A stretch of 64,000 bases of DNA from Saprospirales bacterium (GCA_007695145.1 REEI01000063.1:1-64000), one strand, 5' to 3'; positions 21,008 to 30,319 are shown, counted from the stretch's first letter. The notes: generated by a model not told the origin, from the sequence alone. A program made the numbers and translations.

Positions 21008-21988
21008 ATGATGAAAGCTGTCGTTTTTATTTCCCGTGAAAAGGGAGCCGAATATCAAGCCGATTATTCCCACCCTGAAGTGAATAACCCTCCTCCTGGA
21101 TTCGTTAAAATTGATTTAGCTGCCGCTGCTTTAAATAAAAGAGATGATTTTATATTGAAGGGGTTGTATCCAGGAATTCGACCCAATGTCATTTTGGGGT
21201 CTGACGGTGCTGGTTTGCTCGCCGGTAAAAGGGTTTTCTTTAATCCCGGGATCAACTGGGGAAAAGACGAAACTGTTCAGTCCATAAATTATCATATTCT
21301 GGGCATGCCTTCTCATGGTACTTTTGCGTCATCTGTACTCGTTCCCAGGGAGAATGTCTTCCCCATTCCCAATCACCTCAACTTTATTGAAGCTGCTGCT
21401 CTTCCTCTGGCAGGACTCACTGCTTTTCGGGCTTTATTTACCCGTGGCAATCTCAAAGCAGGAGAAAAAGTACTGATTACCGGTGGTGGAGGGGGAGTCG
21501 CACAATTGTGTATTCAGTTCGCTATCGCAAAAGGGGCTCATGTGTTTTCCACTACAGGCTCTGTTGATAAATTTGAGCAATTGGAGTCTCTGGGTGTTGA
21601 TGGAGTTAAAAATTACAACCATCACGATTGGGAAAAACAACTGATGGAGTCTTATGGAACTTTTGACCTGGTTGTTGATAGTGCCGGTGGAGACGGGTTT
21701 CAGAAGTTGGTTGGGCTCTTGAAACCTGCCGGTAGAATGGTTATCTATGGGGGAACTCTTGGGAAGGCTCACAACTTAAGTCCCCAGATTATTTTCTGGC
21801 GGCAGCTGAATATTTTGGGGTCTACTATGGGGTCTCCCTCCGATTTCAAATCCATGGTCAAATTTGTCGATGATCACCAAATCAAACCCGTGATTGATAG
21901 TGTTTATCCATTGGAGGATTTTCATGCCGCTTTTGAGCGGATCAACTCCGGCAGTCACTTTGGAAAGATTGTCCTAAGAATCGATTAA
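21008..21988 (+). CDS. MDR-family zinc-free NAD(P)H:quinone oxidoreductase-like protein
   Basis: Medium-chain dehydrogenase/reductase of 326 residues, a normal family length. The N-terminal GroES-like part is followed by a Rossmann fold whose nucleotide-binding glycine motif is at residues 159-163 (TGGGGGVA). The position that holds the catalytic zinc cysteine in alcohol dehydrogenases reads LNKRD, so this copy is probably zinc-independent, like quinone oxidoreductases. The substrate cannot be told from sequence. Two adjacent ATG codons (21008 and 21011) are both possible starts. A metallophosphoesterase gene follows after 21 bases, so the two are probably cotranscribed. Confidence 0.85.
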   Translation: MMKAVVFISREKGAEYQADYSHPEVNNPPPGFVKIDLAAAALNKRDDFILKGLYPGIRPNVILGSDGAGLLAGKRVFFNPGINWGKDETVQSINYHILGMPSHGTFASSVLVPRENVFPIPNHLNFIEAAALPLAGLTAFRALFTRGNLKAGEKVLITGGGGGVAQLCIQFAIAKGAHVFSTTGSVDKFEQLESLGVDGVKNYNHHDWEKQLMESYGTFDLVVDSAGGDGFQKLVGLLKPAGRMVIYGGTLGKAHNLSPQIIFWRQLNILGSTMGSPSDFKSMVKFVDDHQIKPVIDSVYPLEDFHAAFERINSGSHFGKIVLRID

Positions 21989-22009
21989 GCACCTTATTTC
22001 AAAAATGAC

Positions 22010-22522
22010 ATGAACTCATTTTCCGAAAGCTCGAATGTGTTAATTGTTTCAGATACTCATTCTTATAGTGAGCTGTCATTTGTGAATGATCTTCCCGAAG
22101 CCCCAGATGAAATCTGGCATGCCGGCGATATTGGTTCAATGGATGTGGTAGATGCCTATAAAAAGATTGCGCCTTTTAGGGTGGTTTATGGCAATATTGA
22201 CAGTGCTTTGATTCGATCGGAAGTACCTGAATCACTTATTTTTTCTATTTGTGGTCTGAAGGTTCTCATGATTCACATTGGTGGAAAACCACCTCGATAT
22301 AACAGGAGAGCCAAACAACTTATTGATGAGGTCAAACCGGATATTTTTGTATGTGGTCACTCTCATATCTGCAGGGTAGAAAGGGATCAAAAGAATAACC
22401 TTCTGTTTATTAATCCAGGGGCCATAGGCATTTATGGCTTCCACCAGTTCCGCACTTGTATTTTTCTTAAAATTCTAAATGGAAAACCTTCCAGGCTAAA
22501 GGTTTTAGAATATCCCCGGTAA
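22010..22522 (+). CDS. YfcE/MJ0936-type metallophosphoesterase
   Basis: A 170-residue single-domain calcineurin-like phosphoesterase, probably a cytoplasmic phosphodiesterase. The metal-binding set is complete: D15 and H17 in SDTHS, D40 in AGDIGS, N62 in YGNID, H89 in MIHIGG and GHSH at 116-119. The family cleaves phosphodiester model substrates and its physiological substrate is often unknown. It sits 21 bases behind the oxidoreductase gene, converges on the PLP-enzyme gene, and no terminator hairpin is evident between them. Confidence 0.88.
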   Translation: MNSFSESSNVLIVSDTHSYSELSFVNDLPEAPDEIWHAGDIGSMDVVDAYKKIAPFRVVYGNIDSALIRSEVPESLIFSICGLKVLMIHIGGKPPRYNRRAKQLIDEVKPDIFVCGHSHICRVERDQKNNLLFINPGAIGIYGFHQFRTCIFLKILNGKPSRLKVLEYPR

Positions 22523-22588
22523 ACTGGAATTCCTCAATTGTGTTCGGTCATTGATTGCCTCGTCACTAATTTGTCTGGTTTATCCAAT

Positions 22589-23806
22589 TCATCCAAATGC
22601 CCTGGAGAAAGCCTTTTCCAAAGAGTAAATTAGATCTTCGTGATCTTCGATTCCTACAGATAGCCTGATCAGGGAGTCACTTACCCCTGTTTTTAATCGT
22701 AATTCTTTGGTGATATTGATATGAGAAGAGGTGGCAGGGTGCAGCACCAATGTATCTAAATCACCCAAAGTGGGCGCTTTGGAGAAGTCAAGACTATTGC
22801 AAAATTCGATAGTCTGTTCTAAATTGGCATCCAGTTCAAAGCTCAACATACTTCCCGGCTGTTTCATCTGGGCACCTGCAAGATGATATGCCTTATGAGT
22901 GCTCAACCCCGGATAATTTACCTTTAAGACCTTTGATTTTTTGTCCTGCAAGTAGGCTGCTATTTCCCGGGCGTTACTGCATTGCTTATTCATACGCAGA
23001 GGAAGCGTTTTTAATCCTTGATATATAACCCATGCTTCAAATGGACTGGGATTGGTTCCGGTAAGTTTCATCGTTTTCCAAAGCTGTTTTTTTATGAGCT
23101 CTTCGTTGGTAGACACAATCAGCCCACCCATTGAATTCCCATGACCATTGATGAATTTTGTAGTGGAATACACTACAATGTCTGCCCCAAGCTCTAGCGG
23201 CCTCTGAAGATATGAAGTACAAAAGGTGTTGTCTACTACCAGTGGGATATTATGGGAAGATGCGCATTTTGATAGGGCTGAAATATCCAGGATTTCAAGT
23301 CCAGGATTTGTTGGGGTCTCTATAAAAATGAGGTCGGGTTTAACACCCCCATCTTTTAAATAATTCTTTAGGTTTCTTGCATCGGTTAAATCAATCTGAA
23401 GTATCTGGTGTCCTGGTCTGGATAGTTCTGTTTTGAAGTATTCCAGTGTGCCACCGTAAAGTGACGGATGAATAAGTATAGCACCTCCAGGCTTTAGAAT
23501 AGAGTTGCATACCGTCGAAATGGCTGACATTCCGGAAGAGGTCAGTAAACTGTAGCATTTTTTTCCTGACTCCAAACCTTCCAGTACAGCCAGTTTTTCT
23601 TCAAGCGCTCTTATGGTTGGATTGGCATACCTGCTGTAAATATAGCCCTCAGCCCTACCGGAAAATACTTCAATGGCATCCTCCATGGTTTTTGCCTCAA
23701 AGGAATTGCTCTGGTACAGTGGTAAAATGTGGGACCCAAATTGATCCGGGCTCTTCCACTCTCTAGCGCAAATGGTTTCGTATGATCTCTCTTTTGATGA
23801 TTTCAT
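22589..23806 (-). CDS. Trans-sulfuration PLP enzyme (cystathionine gamma-lyase/synthase or methionine gamma-lyase family)
   Basis: A 405-residue fold-type I PLP enzyme of the Cys/Met metabolism family. The Schiff-base lysine is K217 in YSTTKFINGHG, the pyridine-nitrogen aspartate is D192 in VVDNTF, and SRYANPT at 58-64 contacts the neighbouring active site. Full length for the family. Members catalyse gamma- or beta-elimination or replacement on sulfur amino acids. Sequence alone does not separate cystathionine gamma-synthase, gamma-lyase and methionine gamma-lyase. No met or cys gene is adjacent, so context does not decide the substrate. Confidence 0.9.
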   Translation of the reverse strand: MKSSKERSYETICAREWKSPDQFGSHILPLYQSNSFEAKTMEDAIEVFSGRAEGYIYSRYANPTIRALEEKLAVLEGLESGKKCYSLLTSSGMSAISTVCNSILKPGGAILIHPSLYGGTLEYFKTELSRPGHQILQIDLTDARNLKNYLKDGGVKPDLIFIETPTNPGLEILDISALSKCASSHNIPLVVDNTFCTSYLQRPLELGADIVVYSTTKFINGHGNSMGGLIVSTNEELIKKQLWKTMKLTGTNPSPFEAWVIYQGLKTLPLRMNKQCSNAREIAAYLQDKKSKVLKVNYPGLSTHKAYHLAGAQMKQPGSMLSFELDANLEQTIEFCNSLDFSKAPTLGDLDTLVLHPATSSHINITKELRLKTGVSDSLIRLSVGIEDHEDLIYSLEKAFSRAFG

Positions 23807-24200
23807 TGCTCTTTTTTATTTGAGTGTAACATGACTCAATAATGTAAATGGTTTAAACAAAAGTTTCCTCTAAAGAGGCAAAAAAAACCATTTATTTGAT
23901 GATAAGACATACCTTAATTTTTGGATTGGTCGGAAGAACATCTCCCCATGACGCCCGCTTGATCAAGAATCTTTAAAAAATTGCCAAAAGTTGAAGATAT
24001 GCACAAAACAAAGATAGGTGTTTGCTTATTCAATGAATGTAAAGAGTGGTATCTTATCTTTGAGTTCTGGAGTATTACTTGTTTTAGAGGACAGTGGATA
24101 ATTGACCTGGAAGGAGGACAGTAGTTTTTTTGCATCAATTTATTAGAGTGAAATCTCATGCGGTATTCAACAAAATATGCTGCAAGGATGGAATTCTAAG
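23807..24200. other. Gene-free stretch between divergent genes
   Basis: This AT-rich divergent intergenic region should hold the promoters of the PLP enzyme (minus) and lepA (plus). No stable hairpin, RNA gene or convincing reading frame is visible apart from the lepA -7 box at its right edge. Confidence 0.6.
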
Positions 24201-24208
24201 TATCTTTG
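24201..24208 (+). promoter_or_regulatory. -7 box of lepA, six bases before its ATG
   Basis: TATCTTTG is a perfect TAnnTTTG box. Transcription should begin only a few bases downstream, at or next to the ATG at 24215, so the mRNA would be leaderless or nearly so. The same box contains the upstream in-frame TTG at 24206, which argues against that start. Confidence 0.6.
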
Positions 24209-24214
24209 CAGCCT

Positions 24215-26005
24215 ATGAAGTTAATAAGGAATTTTTGTGTAATTGCCCACATTGATCACGGAAAGAGCACGCTTTCAGATCGCCTTTTAGAAACCACGCA
24301 TACTGTGTCTGAAAGGGATATGAAGGCTCAGGCGCTTGACAGTATGGACCTTGAACGCGAAAGGGGTATCACCATAAAAAGTCATGCCGTGCAGATGTAT
24401 TACCCTCATGAGAATGGTAATATTTACACCTTCAATTTGATCGATACCCCAGGGCATGTTGATTTTTCCTATGAGGTTTCCAGATCCATAGCAGCCTGTG
24501 AAGGGGCACTTTTGTTAGTGGATGCAACTCAGGGTATTCAAGCGCAGACCATTTCCAACCTGTACCTTGCTATTGAGCACGATCTCGAAATCATCCCCAT
24601 ATTGAATAAGGTGGACATGGACAGTGCTATGGTGGAAGAAGTTACCGATCAAATAGTCGATTTAATTGGATGTGACCCGGATGAAATTATCCACGCTAGT
24701 GGGAAAACAGGTCAGGGAGTTGAAGATATTTTAAGAGCAATTGTTGAAAGAATTCCTGCTCCGAAAGGCGATGAGGATGCTCCCTTTCAAGCCCTTGTTT
24801 TTGATTCAGTTTTTAATTCCTTTCGTGGGGTAATTGCCTATATGAGGATATTCAATGGCGAGATCAAGTCAGGAGATAAGGTTCGGTTTATGAATACCGA
24901 GATGGAGTACGAGGCGAATGAAATTGGGGTGCTGCAGTTGAGTCAAGTGCCTAAGAAATCACTTAAAGCCGGGGACGTTGGATACATCATTACGGGAATC
25001 AAAGAGAGTTCTGAGATTAAAGTTGGGGACACCATCACTCATGTTGATCGCCCCTGTGCAAGCACAATTAAGGGTTTTGAAGAGGTGAAGCCAATGGTTT
25101 TTGCCGGAATTTTTCCTGTTGACAACGAAGATTATGAGGATTTGAGGGACAGTATCGAAAAGCTTCAACTCAATGACGCCTCTCTGGTATTCGAACCGGA
25201 GAGTTCTGCTGCCCTTGGCTTTGGGTTTAGATGTGGTTTTCTGGGTATGTTGCACCTGGAGATTGTTCAGGAGAGATTGAGCAGGGAGTTTGATCAGGAT
25301 GTTATTACCACAGTTCCTAACGTTTCTTACAAGGCATTTACCAAAAAAGGGGAACTCATAGTCGTGAACACCCCGTCGGAACTTCCTGAAGCAACCGTTT
25401 TGGATTATGTGGAGGAACCCTACATTGAGGCACAGATTATAACCAAGCCAGAATTCATTGGCGGAATCATGAATCTGTGTCTGGATAAGCGCGGAGAATT
25501 GAAAAAACAAATCTACCTCACTCAGGAGCGAGTAGAGCTTACTTTTGAGCTCCCGCTTGCAGAGATAGTCTTTGACTTCTACGATCGCCTTAAAAGTATC
25601 TCCAGGGGCTATGCATCCTTTGATTATGCCCCAACTAAATACCGCCAGTCAGATTTGGTAAAAATGGACATCCGATTAAATGGTGATATGGTCGATGCCT
25701 TATCTGCTCTCGTCCACCGGGAAAAAGCCGAAGCGCTCGGAAGGAAGATTTGCAAGAAATTGAAGGAATTGTTGCCCAGACAGCAGTTTGTTATAGCTAT
25801 TCAGGCTGCTATTGGGGCAAAAATCATAGCCCGTGAAACTATTTCGGCCATGAGAAAGGATGTAACTGCCAAATGCTATGGTGGCGACATAACCAGAAAG
25901 AGAAAACTCCTGGAGAAACAGAAAAAGGGTAAAAAGAGAATGCGGCAGATTGGAAACATAGAAGTTCCTCAGAAAGCTTTCCTGGATGTGCTTAAGTTAG
26001 ACTGA
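24215..26005 (+). CDS. lepA: Elongation factor 4 (LepA, ribosome-associated GTPase)
   Basis: A 596-residue translational GTPase, normal for LepA. The G1 motif AHIDHGKST lies close to the N-terminus, followed by [21 protein letters not shown] and NKVDMD. The LepA-specific C-terminal part ends in the basic stretch [17 protein letters not shown] region near the terminus. EF4 acts on ribosomes and is linked to initiation, back-translocation and assembly under stress. I chose the ATG at 24215 rather than the in-frame TTG at 24206 because MKLIRNF matches the usual LepA start and the TTG lies in the promoter box. It appears monocistronic, with nearly 400 bases empty on either side. Confidence 0.97.
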   Translation: MKLIRNFCVIAHIDHGKSTLSDRLLETTHTVSERDMKAQALDSMDLERERGITIKSHAVQMYYPHENGNIYTFNLIDTPGHVDFSYEVSRSIAACEGALLLVDATQGIQAQTISNLYLAIEHDLEIIPILNKVDMDSAMVEEVTDQIVDLIGCDPDEIIHASGKTGQGVEDILRAIVERIPAPKGDEDAPFQALVFDSVFNSFRGVIAYMRIFNGEIKSGDKVRFMNTEMEYEANEIGVLQLSQVPKKSLKAGDVGYIITGIKESSEIKVGDTITHVDRPCASTIKGFEEVKPMVFAGIFPVDNEDYEDLRDSIEKLQLNDASLVFEPESSAALGFGFRCGFLGMLHLEIVQERLSREFDQDVITTVPNVSYKAFTKKGELIVVNTPSELPEATVLDYVEEPYIEAQIITKPEFIGGIMNLCLDKRGELKKQIYLTQERVELTFELPLAEIVFDFYDRLKSISRGYASFDYAPTKYRQSDLVKMDIRLNGDMVDALSALVHREKAEALGRKICKKLKELLPRQQFVIAIQAAIGAKIIARETISAMRKDVTAKCYGGDITRKRKLLEKQKKGKKRMRQIGNIEVPQKAFLDVLKLD

Positions 26006-26387
26006 TGGCCTTTTGGTCGAATTGATTTCAGATTCGCATGGAAACTCCCGGGTTATTTTAGGGTTGTAATTTTGCGGGATAGTATTAGGGGAAAAGAACC
26101 TTTACAGAATGATAGGTTCGAAATTGTGCAATGATTACAACCTGGGGCTGAAGGCAGTGGATGCACCTCTTAAATCTGGTTTTTTTTTTTAAAAAACTCG
26201 AGACTGGATTCAGGCCTGTTTTGGCCCCTCTTCAAAATACCAATTGAAATAGACTCTCCTGTATCTCAACTGGGGATATGAAAAAGTTTGAAAGCAAGTG
26301 GTGAAAGTCACAACTTGCATAATCTCAGGGCTATTTTATGAGGCCTTGAGCAGACCCAAAACTTAAAGTCCAAGGAAAAAGATAGGT
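26006..26387. other. Gene-free stretch between lepA and ftsY 3' ends
   Basis: No coding potential is visible. It contains a T11/A6 homopolymer tract near 26180-26196 and an 11-bp imperfect hairpin at 26294-26318 (one mismatch, 3-base loop) with no T run after it. The genes on both sides point into this region, but no classical terminator is evident. Confidence 0.6.
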
Positions 26388-27347
26388 TTACTCATTGAAA
26401 AGAGAGTCCACAAAGTCAGCAGTATTGAAGACCTGCAGCTTTTCTATGCTTTCTCCCACTCCTATGTATTTGATCGGAATTTTGAATTGATCGGATACTC
26501 CGAGCACTACACCTCCTTTGGCAGTTCCATCCAATTTTGTCATTGCAATAGAACTCACCTCAGTGGCATCTGTAAAATGTTTAGCCTGCTCAATGGCATT
26601 CTGTCCGGTTGACGCATCCAAAACCAATAGCACATCATGGGGTGCGCCCACAAGACTTTTTTCAATAGATCGCTTAATTTTTGATAACTCTCTCATTAGA
26701 TTGATCTTGGTATGGAGCCTCCCGGCAGTATCGATAATGGCCACGTCCACAGAATGCTCAACAGCGTATTTTACCGTTTCGTAAGCGACGGCAGCCGGAT
26801 CAGTATGCATACCCTTGGAATAGAAATGGCAGCCATTGCGCTCGGACCATATCTTCAACTGATCCACAGCAGCAGCCCTAAAGGTATCGGCAGCTCCAAG
26901 TACGACAGATAAGCCTTGATTCTTAAATTGCCAGGCAAGTTTTCCGATGGTAGTGGTTTTGCCAACACCGTTAACACCAACCACCATAATTACGTAGGGT
27001 TTTTTGCCGGGAGGGATTGAAAAATCTTTGAGGTCAGCTGTATTGTTCTCAGCCAGAAGCTCAATGATTTCCTCCTTCATAATGCGGTTTAATTCCTCGG
27101 TGTTGATGTATTTGTCCTTTGCAACTCGAGCCTCCAGTCTTTCGATGATTTTAACCGTAGTCTCAAGTCCTACATCAGAGGTGATCAGTGCTTCTTCAAT
27201 TTCGTCCAGGGTGTCGTGGTCTACTTTCGACTTGCCCGCGATTGCTCGGGATATTTTGCCCAGGAAGGATGACTTGGTCTTTTCCAAACCCTGATTGAGG
27301 TCCTTTTTTTTCTCTTCCTTGGAAAAAATTTTTTTAAAAAAGTTCAT
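26388..27347 (-). CDS. ftsY: Signal recognition particle receptor FtsY
   Basis: A 319-residue SRP-family GTPase that docks the SRP-ribosome complex at the inner membrane. The G1 loop GVNGVGKTT is at residues 124-132, with DTAGR and TKLDGTAKGG further on. A short basic N-domain start (MNFFKKIFSKEEKKK) replaces the long acidic A-domain of enterobacterial FtsY, as is usual in Bacteroidota. I chose the ATG at 27345-27347. An upstream ATG at 27401 adds 18 residues that do not look like FtsY. It lies downstream of the rpmB-rpmG-DUF4295 genes, separated from them by a terminator-like hairpin. Confidence 0.96.
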   Translation of the reverse strand: MNFFKKIFSKEEKKKDLNQGLEKTKSSFLGKISRAIAGKSKVDHDTLDEIEEALITSDVGLETTVKIIERLEARVAKDKYINTEELNRIMKEEIIELLAENNTADLKDFSIPPGKKPYVIMVVGVNGVGKTTTIGKLAWQFKNQGLSVVLGAADTFRAAAVDQLKIWSERNGCHFYSKGMHTDPAAVAYETVKYAVEHSVDVAIIDTAGRLHTKINLMRELSKIKRSIEKSLVGAPHDVLLVLDASTGQNAIEQAKHFTDATEVSSIAMTKLDGTAKGGVVLGVSDQFKIPIKYIGVGESIEKLQVFNTADFVDSLFNE

Positions 27348-27421
27348 ATGAATAGAATAATAGGGAAATATAATAGATGAGAACCGACTGAATTTCGGCA
27401 CACTTAGCCGGACATCAGTAC

Positions 27422-27465
27422 TAAAAAGTAAAAAAGGCTTAATCGCGAGACAAAGCCTTTTTTAC
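27422..27465 (-). terminator. Hairpin terminator between DUF4295 gene and ftsY
   Basis: A perfect 13-bp stem (27428-27440 with 27453-27465) closes a 12-base loop. Read on the minus strand it is followed by a T5 run. It separates the ribosomal-protein transcript from ftsY, though it may be leaky. Confidence 0.8.
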
Positions 27466-27499
27466 CTATAAAATTATGGTGTACAAAGAAACCAACCAA

Positions 27500-27673
27500 T
27501 TACTTGTTGGCAAAAAATTCTTTAACCTTGTCTTTGTGGACAATGGCTTCTTTGAAAGAAACCTTTCCGGTTACGGGGTCTTTAATGGGCTTGACAACTT
27601 TTACGTGGTCTTTCCCTGACCCTGCATTACTAGCTCTTTGAGCAACTCTCGCGTTTTTTGATACCTTAGCCAT
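27500..27673 (-). CDS. DUF4295 family small basic protein
   Basis: A 57-residue lysine-rich protein starting MAKVSKNARVAQRASNAG and ending FFANK. It starts two bases after the rpmG stop. This conserved short protein sits next to rpmG in Bacteroidota and is annotated as DUF4295. Its size, charge and company suggest a ribosome-associated role. From memory, a Bacteroidota-specific large-subunit protein (bL38) has been described and this may be it, but I cannot confirm that here. Confidence 0.88.
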   Translation of the reverse strand: MAKVSKNARVAQRASNAGSGKDHVKVVKPIKDPVTGKVSFKEAIVHKDKVKEFFANK

Positions 27674-27675
27674 GA

Positions 27676-27864
27676 TTATTTAATTTCTTTATGAATAGTA
27701 TACTTCTTTAAAATCGGATTGAACTTTTTTAGTTCCAATCTATCCGGAGTATTTTTCCGGTTTTTTTGAGTTACGTATCTGGATGTGCCGGCCATGCCGC
27801 TTGTTTTATGTTCAGTACACTCCAGTATGACCTGTATTCTGTTACCTTTTGATTTCTTTGCCAT
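27676..27864 (-). CDS. rpmG: 50S ribosomal protein L33 (bL33)
   Basis: A 62-residue bL33 starting [20 protein letters not shown], with the conserved [19 protein letters not shown] region. bL33 sits in the large subunit near the E site. The first zinc-ribbon cysteine pair is not present as CxxC: only one cysteine is visible, so this looks like a zinc-independent form. It is cotranscribed with rpmB 25 bases upstream and the DUF4295 gene two bases downstream. Confidence 0.96.
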   Translation of the reverse strand: MAKKSKGNRIQVILECTEHKTSGMAGTSRYVTQKNRKNTPDRLELKKFNPILKKYTIHKEIK

Positions 27865-27889
27865 GGTTGATTATCTTAATTCCGGATTA

Positions 27890-28138
27890 TTATAATTTAA
27901 TGTCAGTAGCGAAGCCCTTTTTCTGCTGCTTTTTGATGTATTGGAGTATGCCCAACTTGTTGATACACCTGATTGCCTTGGCAGAAACTCGCAAAGTAAT
28001 CCATTTATCCAGCTCGGGAATATAAAAACGCTTCTTGTGCAAATTTGGTTCGAATCTCCTCTTTGTCTTGATGTTGGAGTGCGATACCTTATGGCCGCTT
28101 ACCGGCCTCCTACCTGTTAATTGACAAACCTTAGACAT
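27890..28138 (-). CDS. rpmB: 50S ribosomal protein L28 (bL28)
   Basis: An 82-residue bL28 beginning MSKVCQLTGRRPVSGHKVSH. The start is the ATG at 28136-28138. The frame stays open further upstream, but only because it crosses the tRNA-Arg gene, so the longer version is rejected. It is the first protein gene of the rpmB-rpmG-DUF4295 operon and lies 16 bases after the tRNA. Confidence 0.97.
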   Translation of the reverse strand: MSKVCQLTGRRPVSGHKVSHSNIKTKRRFEPNLHKKRFYIPELDKWITLRVSAKAIRCINKLGILQYIKKQQKKGFATDIKL

Positions 28139-28154
28139 AGTTATTGAATTTTTG

Positions 28155-28228
28155 TGACTTCGGCAGGATTCGAACCTGCAACCTCCTGATCCGTAGTCAG
28201 GTGCTCTATCCAATTAAGCTACGAAGCC
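28155..28228 (-). tRNA. tRNA-Arg (anticodon ACG)
   Basis: A 74-base cloverleaf on the minus strand. The acceptor stem GGCTTCG pairs with CGAAGTC, the D arm contains AGCTTAATTGGATAGAGC, the anticodon stem-loop is CCTGA-CTACGGA-TCAGG and the T arm contains GGTTCGAATCC. The 3' CCA is not encoded. It is probably cotranscribed with rpmB. Confidence 0.96.
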
Positions 28229-28240
28229 TTTTTCGGACGG

Positions 28241-28269
28241 CAAAGATACTGCTTTTTATGAAATTACAA
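28241..28269 (-). promoter_or_regulatory. Promoter of the tRNA-Arg / rpmB operon
   Basis: On the minus strand TATCTTTG (28241-28248) matches the -7 box TAnnTTTG. TTG (28267-28269) lies 18 bases upstream. Transcription would start about 6 bases before the tRNA 5' end. Confidence 0.65.
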
Positions 28270-28465
28270 GGTTTCTAATAAAAAAATATTATTTTGACCC
28301 CTATAAATCAAGGCCTGATCAAATTTAGAAGTTGACCGTTTTGTGGTAATTAGGTTTTACCCAATTGACTCGCGAATCCAGCAGGGTCAATCTGCTTCAT
28401 TGGCGGCCTTCTCAAACATTGATTCATTGAATGTTTTCTATATCCTTTCAGGAAAACTACCGCTT

Positions 28466-30118
28466 TTAAAACTTAATAAACTTTCTGGAACTCTTTCTGT
28501 TTGCCCCGATAATGTGGATCAAATAGGTCCCGGACTGAAGTTGCTCGAGATTGAGGTTTATATTTCCTGACTGAAAAGCATCTGCTTTAAATGAAGTTTT
28601 GAAAACTCTCCGACCCAAAATATCAGTCACCTGGATTTCGTAGTCCTCAAAATCAGGGGTCAGGAATTGGATGTTGATATCTCCAAATGTTGGATTGGGG
28701 TAAATATTTACTATTGAAAGTTCACCTAGTTCTATTTGGCAATCTTGGAGCTTGAATAAACTGTTGTATAAATTCAATCTTCCTCCTGAAATGGTGTATT
28801 GTTCAAGGTCCGCATTTTTATCAACCCCATCCATAATAGCGCGCTTAACAGCTAATGCTGCCTCGGATGGGTTGGATCGCGCCAATTCGGCTAATGCCAT
28901 ACAGTCAGCTGAATACAGCAATGCCACCGCAGCTGCTACCTGAGGGGCTGAAATTGAAGTCCCGTTTATGCCACCTGAGTACCCATCATTAATATTTGTG
29001 GTTGGTACACTCCTTCCGGGAGCTGCCAGATCAATGGAATTTTGGCCGTAGCCGGCATTTGAAAATTTGCGGTCATCCATGTCCGAATTCGTCACGGAGA
29101 TGAGGTATGGACTTGGACAGGCAGTTGGGATGTCGCCAAATACATCCACATTAGTATTGCTGTTTACAGTGGCAGCAGTGGAGAGAATTCCGACCTGACC
29201 CATAAGATCATACATGCCGCACCACAATGGGAATGAATCGGGTATTGCATTGGCAATGCCACCTGAGAAGTTAATAGCTACTACAAAGGCACCTTCTTCC
29301 CCATTGCTTTCATTGTACCTTTTCCGCTGGTCAATCACATAGCTGTAGGCTTCTACCATATCCGCTTCGGTGGGACCGGTTCCGGACTTGGAGAGGACCA
29401 TGATTTTGACATTCCAGTTTATTCCTGCTATTCCCTCACTATTGTTGGTCACTGCACCTGCAGCCCCTATAACCTGAGTTCCATGGTTTGTAGCATTGTG
29501 CTGATCATTTCCAGTGGTAATGTTGAGGCCGTAGTAGTCATCAATGTATCCGTTTCCATCGTCGTCTATGCCATTTCCGGGAATCTCAGACCGATTTACC
29601 CAGATATTTGGGTATAGATCAGGGTGGTCGATTTGACAACCTGAATCCATTACAGCAATTACAATGGTGTCTCCCAGTGAGGTTACACCCCCACGGGCAA
29701 TTTCCCAGGCTTCAGGGGCCATAATAGCTTGCAGATTCCATTGATCAGGGTATAAGGGGTCATCAGGTTCACCCCCTCTCCAGCTTCCCTCACGATTCGG
29801 AAAGATATCAATGACAAATCGCAGGTTTCTCACTGTTGACCTGATGAATTGAGGACTTAGCTCATCCGATTTCATGCGAATAAGGTGGATATTCATAAAA
29901 TGGGACAGTGGTCGAATATGATCAGCCTGTATTTCGGGATAGATTTCTGAAAGTTGTTCTATCCAGTTTTGAACGTTGGCCTTTTCCGAAAGCTGTACGA
30001 TGAATTCCCCTTCAATTACTGGATTATGAGCCTTATTTGAGTTTTCCTGGGCCTCGATATGGGAAAAAGTAGAGAAAAGTACCAACAGTGAGAATATCGT
30101 TGTATTTATTGTATCCAT
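28466..30118 (-). CDS. Subtilisin-like (S8) serine protease with T9SS sorting domain
   Basis: A 550-residue secreted protease. A signal peptide (ending IEAQ) leads into an inhibitor-I9-like propeptide region and then the S8 catalytic domain. The triad is visible as D in AVMDSGCQIDHPD, H in TNHGTQVIGAAG and S in NGTSISAPQVAAA. The last 80 or so residues are a T9SS type A sorting domain (VNIYPNPTFGDI ... GTYLIHI). It is inferred to be exported by Sec and then T9SS, and cell-surface or secreted. It appears to be a single-gene unit between gene-free stretches. The substrate is unknown; processing of surface proteins or nutrient proteolysis are both possible. Confidence 0.94.
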   Translation of the reverse strand: MDTINTTIFSLLVLFSTFSHIEAQENSNKAHNPVIEGEFIVQLSEKANVQNWIEQLSEIYPEIQADHIRPLSHFMNIHLIRMKSDELSPQFIRSTVRNLRFVIDIFPNREGSWRGGEPDDPLYPDQWNLQAIMAPEAWEIARGGVTSLGDTIVIAVMDSGCQIDHPDLYPNIWVNRSEIPGNGIDDDGNGYIDDYYGLNITTGNDQHNATNHGTQVIGAAGAVTNNSEGIAGINWNVKIMVLSKSGTGPTEADMVEAYSYVIDQRKRYNESNGEEGAFVVAINFSGGIANAIPDSFPLWCGMYDLMGQVGILSTAATVNSNTNVDVFGDIPTACPSPYLISVTNSDMDDRKFSNAGYGQNSIDLAAPGRSVPTTNINDGYSGGINGTSISAPQVAAAVALLYSADCMALAELARSNPSEAALAVKRAIMDGVDKNADLEQYTISGGRLNLYNSLFKLQDCQIELGELSIVNIYPNPTFGDINIQFLTPDFEDYEIQVTDILGRRVFKTSFKADAFQSGNINLNLEQLQSGTYLIHIIGANRKSSRKFIKF

Positions 30119-30319
30119 GCTTTCAGTATAAATGAATCCGACCGTTTTTGTTATTGATATTGTTTACCTACACACATAACCACCACTTAATTTTCGTCAA
30201 CTACAACAAGGCATTTCCTTGCCAGGGGCGTCAAACAACCCGGCTGGTTAAAGGCCATTTAAATTGAAGATCGCAATTTCTCAGTTGTATTTTCATCGAG
30301 CTGTAAAGTGGACGGACAA

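Noticed and set aside
23914-24159. 81-residue minus-strand reading frame before lepA
   Set aside because: No family resemblance, no promoter and an odd composition; it is in a divergent promoter region.
24206-24214. TTG start adding three residues to LepA
   Set aside because: It lies inside the -7 promoter box; the ATG at 24215 matches the family.
28139-28213. Upstream extension of rpmB
   Set aside because: The extra residues are a translation of the tRNA-Arg gene.
28343-28570. 75-residue plus-strand reading frame antisense to the protease 3' end
   Set aside because: It overlaps the real protease gene on the opposite strand and has no recognisable features.
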